Below are positions 35,001 through 44,014 of a stretch of 64,000 bases of DNA, piece by piece. The notes beneath the pieces are model-generated. The model was not told the DNA's origin, searched no databases, and saw only the letters and a program-made list of their open reading frames with translations. Position 1 is the first letter of the stretch. Every line of letters begins with the position of its first letter. This DNA is from Branchiostoma belcheri (lineage: Eukaryota > Chordata > Leptocardii > Amphioxiformes > Branchiostomatidae). The DNA lies in contig NW_017804342.1 of assembly GCF_001625305.1 (NCBI RefSeq), forward strand, positions 867,601 through 931,600. The letters are read 5' to 3'. A program made the position numbers and the translations under genes.

Positions 35001-36073
35001 CACTCTACAGTCAGAAATTCCTTCTTACCAAAACATGTGCAGATCGTATAACCACTCAAATACCAAACAGATGTAGGGTCCGACTATTAAGTTCCTTACG
35101 CGTGTTTTTGTAGCATTTCGTACGTCTTTCTAGACTGAGAAGACTCTTGCCACTTGATCTACATACAGAATGCCCCCAAAACACGCGTCAAGCACTGCGT
35201 TGGATCGTTACATCTGCTTGGATACAAATAACGATACGCTAAAATGCACCGGTTAGTAACACAGGGGATGACACGGACGGATAGTGAGCTTGGACGTAAA
35301 AACATTGGCTGCATTTTTTCTTCTTTTCTTCTTCAGTTTCTTTTATGGATGCTATCACGAGGCATTTTACGGGCAAAGTCTAAACAAACATTCCCTTTAA
35401 ATTTATTATTTCCTTTCAGAAGGTAGCACCGTAAATTGGCGGTAAATTTTCCACCTTGGTGCAGTCCTGCACTTATGTATGACCCATATCCTGTCCTCCT
35501 GGTTTCCATAAATGTCAAACAAAATCAACATAAATACATGTCATTATTTCCATCCGAAAACAAACACATTAGAGAAAAAGTGGTCATGGAATCATTCGTC
35601 CGTCTCTCTCTGTCTCAAAACAAGGAGTAAAAACAGTAGATTTAGGAGTTAGCTTTTCAGCGATAGTTATGTAATATTGTTTACACTAGTACTGTTTCTA
35701 TTTCTTTGCTAAAGGTTCTTTCTTAATTTGAAGTCACTGCCGTGGGACAAACAACAAACAATTATACCCACAGTTCATCAATTCATTCATTCCCTTTTCT
35801 TCACAGACTGTCAACAGTTGGTGTCAGTCCAGAGCCGAACAACCGAGAGCAAATGAGCGAAGCAAAACTCAAAGAAAGACACGAGGGGAGAAAAAAATCA
35901 TCATGTCATATATTCATTCATTCATTCATTTATTCATTCCTTTTCTTCACAGACGGTCTACACTTGGTAGCAATCCAGAGCTGAACAACAGGGAGCAAAT
36001 GAGCGAAACAAAACGCTAAGAAAGACACTCGGAGAAAGAGAGAGAAAAAAGAAATCCCCACACGGTTTCCGAC
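32044..36073. other. Intergenic; weak tandem repeats and duplicated 5' leader of SLC7A4-like gene
   Basis: No supported gene. Near 32080-32340 a diverged unit of about 115 bases (AGGCACGCCTACGG, TATAGGTT, TGTTGT blocks) recurs about three times. Short open frames at 32529-32759 and 33582-33815 lack domains or splice context. A GGGGGGGGGG tract lies at 34716-34725. At 35760-36060 the leader of the next gene is tandemly duplicated (see separate entry). Confidence 0.45.
35762..36060 (+). promoter_or_regulatory. Duplicated 5' leader with two candidate splice acceptors
   Basis: Two direct repeats, about 35765-35900 and 35915-36055, share ATTCATTC runs, TTTTCTTCACAGAC, CAGAGC(C/T)GAACAAC and GAGCAAATGAGCGAA. 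Each contains a pyrimidine tract plus CAG that could be the acceptor of the 5' UTR/first coding exon of the transporter starting at 36074. The second copy is the one continuous with the ATG. Confidence 0.6.
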
Positions 36074-39000
36074 ATGTCGTCGCGGTCTGTGAACTCCGTG
36101 TCCTCGGACTCGCGCGGTTCCAGCCTGCTGTGCAGCGCGCTGTGTGCCAAGCTGGTCCGGACCAAGAACATGGGGCTGGACGCGCTCTCCACGCCGCTCA
36201 GACGGTGCCTGTCTACCCTGGAACTCACGCTGCTGTCTCTGGGCTCCATGGTAAGTGAGGAGGTTCACCATTAGATTGTTTGACGGTCGTAGTTACACCT
36301 GTCACTTGATATTAAGTATAACGAACGCCCCCAACTATGGTTATCAGTAGGTCGGAGCAAGGTCGGCTGGTGTTTGGTAAGGTCGGCTACTGTTCGGCTG
36401 CGCCTCAGCCGAATGTTTCGAAATGTTTAAAAGATTCGTGGGTTGGTCGGGAGGTTGGACCATGGTTGGCTGGTAGTCGACTGTAAGTCAGATCAGGGGA
36501 ACACCAGCCATTCGGGAGTAATTTGACTCAAAGTTGATTCAAATTCGTTTCGATTCGTATAGAGTACCAGGCGTGGTCTAAATCTGGTCAAAGCGGTCCT
36601 GAACATCAGCCGAAACTGGTTGGCTGGTGTTAACATGTTAAGGAACAAATTCGGGGGGAGGTCGTGAATGTGTGACAGGGGTTTTAACTACCAACGTGCA
36701 ACACAGAAGAACTACCACGTTAGTCTTACTTAACTTAACTACCTATAACCATGTTAATTACGTGTGTTTATGGCGATTCCCATTGCCAGGTTGGCGCGGG
36801 TCTGTACGTGCTGACGGGGACCGTGGCGCACGACATCGTCGGGCCGGGCATCGTGGCCGCCTTCCTGTTGGCCGGGGTGGTCGCCCTGCTGTCCGGACTG
36901 TGTTACGCCGAGTTCGGGGCCAGGATTCCCAAAGCAGGCAAGTCGTTTACTCTTTAATAAGTGTCACGAACTCAGTGGCACTCTGAGATCCCAAAAACAG
37001 GTCTCAGTACTGGCGAAATTGACTGAACACCAAAGATCTAAAAAAAAAAATCTAAAAAGCACATCCTTGGCCGTCTGCTCAAGCCAGTATCCATTAGCCA
37101 GAGGAATTTACACGTCCATCGAATGGTGGCTAATGCATATGGACCTCCTCTGGCCAATGGATACTGCTTGCCACAATATGATCTGCTTGGAGATTAATCG
37201 TAAATAAGGATCGACTGAATATCCATTGATTGTGTGTCTAATCTCACAAGCTTTGATTCCATGACTAAGTTCATCAAGTCAGTTCTCAATCCTCAACAGG
37301 AAAAGTATAAACAGTTTAGGTAACTCTTCAGGTACCCTCCTTAGGGTCTGAATGGTCTAGGCTACTTAGCAATCTAACAACTTCTTTTCCCCCAGGTTCT
37401 GCCTACGTGTACACTTACGTCACCGTGGGCGAGCTGCTGGCTTTCGTCATCGCCTGGAACATGATCCTGGAGTACGTCATCGGCGCAGCCGCGGTGGCGC
37501 GTGCCTGGAGCGGGTACGTGGACTACCTGGCCGGGTACAAGATCTCCAACTGGACCAACTCGCACCTCAGCATGGGCAACATCCAGCCGTTCGCAGACAG
37601 TCCCGACCTGGTCGCCTGCGGGCTCATGCTGCTCGTCATGCTGTTTATAGGGTTAGGGGCGCAGGTACGGATGATATAATCTCCAAGCAGATCTTAGGGT
37701 GGCAAAAGATAGATCTTAGGGTGGCAAAAGATAGTTTCAAAGGGTGACGTATTGGACCCTCTCTGGAGAATGGATACTACCTGGCCAATTTGATACTGTC
37801 TTTTGCCACCCTTGGAGATTAAGGATTGTGGCTATAAGAAACTCCTAATATGTTCTATACTACCAACCTGATGAAATTATTTTGGTACTTACGATTAATC
37901 AGTGCAAATTTTTCCCCAGGTGTCAGCCCACCTGAACACTATCCTGACTCTGGTGAACATGATGGTGGTCGCCTTTATCGTGTGCTCCGGACTGTTCCTG
38001 GTGGACCTGCACAACTGGATGGACCACGGCGGGTTCATACCGAACGGATGGAAGAGCGTCATGCAGGGTGAGTACCACAGTAACGGGTCTCAAACGTACC
38101 ATCTCACCCTACTGCCTAACCCCATAACGAATAAAAGTCCTGTTCATACTCAATAGGCTACCACAAAATGGTTACTAGTAATGAAACCACCATAAAAAAG
38201 AAAAGTCAGCATGGTGTTTTAAGTGCCGATGACTAAGGTACCAAGGGGGTTTAGAAATAAAACCTTCTTGAAGGTACCAAGGTGACAGTTACACATTGCA
38301 AATGTATAGTTTTTGAATACATTCAGGTAGCATCCGCGTCAGTGGACTGAAAAACAAATCTGTAGTCGACAGGTATTTTCCAAAAGCCGCTCATATATGC
38401 ATACGACATGGGTGATCGCTGATTTTTACATCGATGATCATGATATACATGCAAATTATTGATACTGCAAGTCACCCGCTTTAGCCTACCATTAGCTGGC
38501 CGTAACGTCCTGGCCAACTAGTATTCAAAGGCTTACATCAATGTCTTAATTTATGTTACATTTGCTACAACACAGCTGCGTCTTCCTGCTTCTTCGCCTT
38601 TGTTGGGTTTGACGTGGTGGGAAATGTGGCCGAGGAGGTGCAGGATCCCGCGCGGGGCATCCCGGTAGCCATCTGTGTCTCGCTGTTTCTCGCGATATTT
38701 GCGTACACGGGAGTGTCCGGGGCTCTGACACTGATGGTGCCATGGACCGACATCAGCCCCAAGTCTGCACTGCCTTCAGCTTTCAAGTAAGACCACGACC
38801 TCCTTCTATTATCAATGATGTATTGCTATATATTAGTTCAGTTGAAATGCTAAAGCTAGATATATCATCTGGCCGACAGCATTTGCTCTTAGACTAGTAA
38901 TAGAAGCTCAAGAGTTATCTATGTTCATTTCAGTGTATTTTGCAAATAATTATGTCTTCCGTTGCAATTTTGCCTGATTACTTTGATAATTGAAAAATCA

Positions 39001-42000
39001 CCTTGTATATTTCAGTTGTTAATGTATAAAATATGACTGTATATCTTGAGTTATAAAAGTACAAAAGTATCTTTAACTTACTGTAGAAATCACAGAAATT
39101 GTAGCATATACATTATGTCTTTCAACGCAATTTCTCCGTATAATTTGATAATTGCCTTTTGTTTTTCTGTAGTAAGCGTTTCTGTACAAAATATAGCTGT
39201 ATATCTTAGATTATACCATAAGATATAATATAATTTACATGCAATTGTAGCTAGACCCTATCTACTCGCATTTACAGGATGCGCGGCTGGGGGTGGGCCG
39301 GTACCATCATCGCTGTAGGAGCTCTGTGCGCCATGTCTGCGTCACTAGTGACGTCACTGTTCGCCATGCCACGGTGTGTGTACGCAATGGCCGCGGACGG
39401 ACTGTTCTACCACTCATTCGCTAAGGTAAGGCCTTAGGAAGGACTGTTCTACCACTCATTCGCTAAGGTAAGGCCTTAGGAAGGACTGTTCTACCACTCA
39501 TTCGCTAAGGTAAGGACACAAAGGAGAGAAAGGGAGAGAGAGAGAGAGATGGATGGATGGATAGATATAAATAGATATTAGATAGATGAATAGAAAGAAC
39601 GAATTTTAGTTGCTTTTCTTTGAGATACTTTTACATATGATGCAGTCTGTTGCAAAAGAGGCAGATATGAGGTAAGCCGCTTCTTATGGACATAATTCCT
39701 TTGAGATACACGTCACCAACAGTATTGATTAACGTCGTGAACATGACATTTGTGATTGATATAATTTGCTTCTGTTTGACAGTTAAAGGTAACAAGAATA
39801 TGTCTGGATATTCTACACAGGTTAACGAGAGAACACAGACCCCGGTACTTGCCACCATTGTGTTCGGTACTCTGGGCGCCATCACGACCATGCTGTTCAA
39901 CCTGCGGTCGCTAGTGGAGTTCATGTCGATAGGAACGCTCCTAGCGTACACCGTTGTCGCTGCAAGTCTCATCGTCACAAGGTAAGCCATGTTTGCATGG
40001 CACGAACGGAGATTAAAATTTGTTGCTTGTGTAAGGTATCTCTCTCCCTCTTTCCATTTCTTTGTGTCTTTCTTTCTTTATCTTTCTGTCTGCCTGTTTT
40101 TCTTTAAATTTTCTTTAACAACTAAATGATCCTAAATAGTGCCACCCTCCTCGCTCCTTACTTCATCCGTCCTTTTTAATGCCCCGAAGATAATTTTGAT
40201 CATCCTGGCATGGCTGATACGAGGCCTAACCAACCAGGTACTCATTTTCACTTGAGTGAACGAAGCGAGGAAGCTCGCGTTAATTGCCTTCCCCAAGCGC
40301 AAAACATCGGTGGAATGGCAGGATCTGAACCCGGGACCTCTAGTCTGAGTTGAAAGTTACTATCCCACTTAGCTTAATACGCCACACACCCGTCCTTCCC
40401 CAGATACCAGTCCCACTTTCCTCACGAAGTCGCCGGGCTGGAGATGATCCCGCCGTGGTTCGAGAGGCTGGAGGACAGCGAGGAGGCGACCAAAGCCCGC
40501 GCGCGGCGGAAGAAGCAGAAACCCGGCCGGCTGAAGGAGTCTTTCTACTTCCTGGGGTTCCTGAACAGGTAATCCTTCACGGTTATGTTACCGAATAACG
40601 TTGCATCTTGCAGTGCCTAGTAACGGAGTGTCTATTGTAAACAAATCGTTGTGAGGTACATTATAATGAGCAATGTGTCTTTTTTTAGTAAGAAGATTTT
40701 ACCAGCAAGTTATCTATGTCGACCAGTTCACGGTGCATTTCAGGCAATCTTAATGGTTGCCTGTTGTCTAAGTCTATGTATAAACTCAGAATAAATTTAA
40801 ACCAACCATACAGGTACGAGCCCGGGCACGCCGTCACCACCGCTGTTCTCATCATGGCCATGTTCCAAGTGGGGCTGGCGATCGTCTTGTTCTACGGTAT
40901 CGATGGTACGTAATACTACAAAGGCAGACGATTTGAACCATTACTATCTGTATTTGTATGTATCTGTATGTATAACTGGTATAACCAATCCTGATTACCT
41001 AGCTTTAGAAGCGGCTGGAAATGGGATATGCCCATATGCCACCCGTAGCCAACCAACTCCCCTGTCTATTTGACCCATTTCTACTCTTTCCAGTTGACAT
41101 ACATTTCTAAGTGTACATTTTTGACGAATTGCAGGCTTTTCGTTATATGTTTCAACTTCCTTTCTCGTCGATGACTGCAGCTATTGGACAGAGGAAGTGG
41201 TGGGCCCTGACAGGAGTGACCGTGTTTTCTGTCGGCTTCTTCCTGTCTCAGATCGTTACTGTATCTTCAGTTCTTTTGTTTGTACATAATGTAAGTGTAC
41301 GTTTTGGACGGATTGTGGGCTCTTCATAATGTTTCCCCATCTATGATTGCAGCTATTCAGCAGCAGAAGTGGTGGGCGCTGACGGGAGTGACCGTGTTTT
41401 CTGTCGGCTTCTTCCTGTCTCTCATCGTCATCGGGGCGCATCAACAGAACAGGAACATCATGACGTTTAAGGTTAGTATCACGCTGATGTTTTCCTCTGT
41501 TAAAACTAATTTAAAAACTTCATATGGTTGATACGTACTTGACGATTTCAATGATGTTTTAACATCATTGAATTACTGGATAGTCTTGTACGTAGCCACC
41601 AAATTAATGCTAACTACCTTTATACTGCTGAAGAGTTTTTCTTTCAGAACCAAGTCAAACAAACGTGTTACAAATGGTAGTGAAAAGAGCGTACTCCCTG
41701 CGCATAATAATATAGTCAATACGTCACTTGGATTTATGATAAATAAAGGTTAATACATCGATATTATTAACGTTGTTCCGTGTTCGTTTGTTTGTGTGTT
41801 TCCAGGTCCCGTTCGTGCCCCTGTTTCCCGCCATCTCCATGTTCTGTAACATCTACCTGATGATCGCCCTCCAGCCGATGACCTGGGTCCGCTTCGGGGT
41901 CTGGATGATCATTGGTGAGGATCAAGTCTAAGTACGATATATAAGGTCACAAGCCTGATGATAGTACCCGTCTTGGCCAGGTAGTCAAAGGCATCCAATG

Positions 42001-42538
42001 CAATTTCAGGGTAGCAAAACCAAAAATATTCTGGTTGAGGATATCTGTCTAATATTGACATTTACTACCATTGCTTAGCACATTTTCGTCATCGTTTTAT
42101 ATTTGAAGCGTTTGAAATAGCCTAAAAACAAGCTATGTGAGGCGTCTCTTTATTTTTGGGTACCACCCATATTTAAGTAGCCAATACTTGTTTGCATGTA
42201 CAAACTGTTCAGCATCCGGAATGTCTCCGTTCTGTTAGGTTTCCTGGTGTACTTCTCGTACGGAATCCGGTACAGCCGCGCGCAGGGTCCGGACTCCGGA
42301 CCGCAGTCTCCCTACCTCATCGTGCCCAAGCGCAAGATGTACAAGCGGAGTGACGTCATCAGGGTCAGCCAACCGCCGTCATGTAAGCCCGCTACACTTT
42401 TATTGCACTTTTCTAACAAGCCGCTAGGGGGCCAAATTAAATCATTTCGAGGTTTCATCAAGACCTACCCACTTACCAAATATCAAGAAAATCCATGTAA
42501 GCCTTCTCGAGTTATCGTGTTTACAGACAGACAGACAG

Positions 42539-42594
<56 letters not shown>

Positions 42595-43021
42595 TCTTGA
42601 CGCCCCATAGGTAACAATAAATCTTATATTTGAATTTTGATATTTGAAGTAGTAGAGGGTCTTTTATGCATGCCATCCTCGGCTTCCTCAGTCCTCCATG
42701 TCCAAAGTTTGGCAATCAAAAGTTTACTGTATCCTTTATTAAATAATCTCATTTTCCTTAGATATCAATGACCGTCGCCAGTTAGGAGAGGAGGACAGCC
42801 TGATTCCCGGCGGCGGTTCCGACTCGGATTTCCCGCTGTCAACTTACGGCACCCGCTCGCCGCCACCCTCGGGCATGTACGACAGCGAACCCACGGAGAC
42901 CACCCGGCCCAGGACGGGCAGACAAAGCAGACCGGAAGACTCCGAGGGGAGCGAAGTGGAGGGAGAAGCGTCAGAAGACGATATACTTACAGTAGGGTCC
43001 CGGAGAGGGTCCCGGAGATGA
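36074..43021 (+). CDS. SLC7A4: Cationic amino acid transporter, SLC7A4-like
   Basis: Thirteen exons, all phases consistent, 716 aa: 36074-36250, 36790-36937, 37396-37664, 37920-38067, 38576-38786, 39278-39425, 39821-39981, 40404-40568, 40814-40905, 41353-41471, 41806-41914, 42239-42382, 42762-43021. It is an APC-superfamily plasma-membrane carrier of the CAT group. Motifs in order: [19 protein letters not shown] and [11 protein letters not shown] (helix 1), [102 protein letters not shown], then IGAHQQN and WVRFGVWM near the last helices, and a Ser/Glu-rich cytosolic tail. The last-helix text and PLGAHQQ-type motif fit CAT4 best; human CAT4 alone shows little transport, so substrate is uncertain. 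Intron 2 uses a GC donor; exon 6's donor is triplicated and exon 10 has a broken duplicate. Confidence 0.92.
37060..37205. mobile_element. Palindromic MITE, family B-like
   Basis: AGCCAGTATCCATTAGCCAGAGG near 37083 is mirrored by CCTCTGGCCAATGGATACTG near 37145, around a core with CCATCGAATGGTGG. The ends carry ATCTGCTTGGAGATT. It is intronic in the transporter gene. Confidence 0.7.
37675..37832. mobile_element. MITE, family B
   Basis: It begins ATCTCCAAGCAGATC and ends TTGGAGATTAAGG, with AGGGTGGCAAAAGATAG duplicated at 37697/37719 and its complement CTTTTGCCACCCTTGG at the right end; GAATGGATACTACCTGGCCAA is inside. Confidence 0.65.
39391..39515 (+). repeat. Triplicated 43-bp exon-intron junction
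   Basis: The unit GGACTGTTCTACCACTCATT + CGCTAAGGTAAGGCC... occurs three times in direct tandem (starting near 39396, 39440 and 39483). Each carries the last 25 or so bases of SLC7A4-like exon 6 plus the complete CTAAG|GTAAGG donor. Only the first is needed. Use of the second or third would add sequence containing intron bases and shift the frame. An (AG)n and GGAT/GATA microsatellite follow at 39533-39590. Confidence 0.9.
40205..40395 (-). mobile_element. tRNA-derived SINE (minus), next to exon 8
   Basis: The minus strand contains GTGTGGCGTATTAAGC (A-box region) and GGTCCCGGGTTCAGATCC (B box), then a SINE body with CTTGGGGAAGGCAATTAACG. It ends within about 10 bases of the acceptor of transporter exon 8. 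Confidence 0.7.
40988..41098. mobile_element. Partial MITE, family A
   Basis: It contains ACCTAGCTTTAGAAGCGGCTGG, AACCAACTCCCCTGTCTATT and TGACCCATTTCTACTCTTTCC blocks of family A. It lies just upstream of the broken exon copy at 41110-41280. Confidence 0.55.
41110..41285 (+). pseudogene. Broken tandem duplicate of SLC7A4-like exon 10
   Basis: It parallels 41295-41440: the same upstream GTACxTTTTxGACGxATTG leader, a GACTGCAG acceptor, then coding text reading [20 protein letters not shown] against [20 protein letters not shown] in the real exon. After FFLSQIVT the copy loses the IGAHQQN segment and its GT donor, so it cannot replace exon 10. Confidence 0.85.
42535..42595. repeat. (AC)n microsatellite
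   Basis: About 27 uninterrupted AC units follow GACAGACAGACAGAT in the last intron of the transporter gene. They are part of a dispersed repeat end (see 26.6 kb element). Confidence 0.9.
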
Positions 43022-43061
43022 CGACATAGTGATGTCACAAGGACAAAGATGTAGCTTACAG

Positions 43062-43252
43062 TTTAGTCTCTACCAGGCTTCTAAATTGGCCAAATAGAGA
43101 GATAACATGCAGGGGAGTTGGTCCGCTAGAGAGTACAGTTTGCCTCACCCGGATATTCTCTAGCGGACTAACTCCCCTGCATGTTATCTCTCTATTTGGC
43201 CAATATCTAGGCTTTCCAGCCAACTCCCGAAGCCTGGTAGAGGCTAATCACA
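43062..43252. mobile_element. MITE, family A, intact palindromic copy
   Basis: The left half TCTACCAGGCTTC...TTGGCCAAATAGAGAGATAACATGC...AGGGGAGTTGGTCCGCTAGAGA is mirrored by TCTCTAGCGGACTAACTCCCC...GCATGTTATCTCTCTATTTGGCCAA...GAAGCCTGGTAGA. It has no coding capacity and lies in the 3' UTR of the transporter gene, 40 bases after the stop. Confidence 0.85.
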
Positions 43253-43619
43253 GTTAACTGTCATAAAGTACTGTAAATACTTATGAATTTGCTCTGTGAG
43301 TAACCTTTGCAACGCAATACATGTAGCATTCAATGTTTCTTAAGTAACGTTATACCAGATGCGGTGTACTAATATTGAAAGAAAAAGGTTTCGCACTACT
43401 TACTAGTAACTTATATGGGATTTTTGTGGAACGGTACGTTTGCTAGCTGTATTCACAGGGCCGAAGAACTCATTACGAGAAAGCTAAATTTAAAGGTGAG
43501 TTATTGGAAGAAACCGATAAAGCAAGGACGTGAAGCTTTTAGAAAGCCGACCGTATATCTGGAATATGGTTAACATTTTGCAATGAAAACAGGAGGATTG
43601 ATCCCGATTGTATATTTTG

Positions 43620-43635
43620 TTTATTGTTCAATAAA
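43620..43635. terminator. Palindromic bidirectional poly(A) signal
   Basis: TTTATTGTTCAATAAA contains AATAAA on both strands (43630-43635 plus, 43620-43625 minus), within the gap between the convergent SLC7A4-like (stop 43021) and NlpC/P60-like (stop 44015) genes. Both would give short 3' UTRs of about 0.6 and 0.4 kb. Confidence 0.6.
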
Positions 43636-44014
43636 CTTCACCTTGGGAAAGAGATAGTTGTCATAACTGATATACATGTATTAGTATTAGCTACAAAGGG
43701 ACCAGCCCCTTGTATGACTTTGGCACTGTTGGTGATATAAGAAATAGTTTAAACCATCATATTCATACACGATCTAAGCATATCCTATTAAATTTGACAT
43801 GTCTACTTGAGTATTACAACACACACATTAAAAAAGCGTGTACTATTACTATCATTTTAGATACAGCTTCTGCATACATATCACACCAGAATCAAACAAG
43901 TATAGCAAAACATCACTTTTTCTGTAAAAGTATAAGAATACACTCCAATACTCCACGTTGCTATAATAGATTATATACTAGATCGAAATATGAAACAAAA
44001 CGTCAAAAGTAATC

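Larger units (their letters stand above)
43022..44014. other. Convergent 3' intergenic region
   Basis: It holds the family A MITE and the palindromic poly(A) signal described separately. A block at 43700-44010 is AT-rich with an open frame of about 100 codons (43710-44012) that resembles reverse-transcriptase or 3'-flank text only vaguely; no gene is called. Confidence 0.4.

Noticed and set aside
43710..44012. 100-codon open frame between convergent genes
   Set aside because: AT-rich, no domain, inside expected 3' UTRs.
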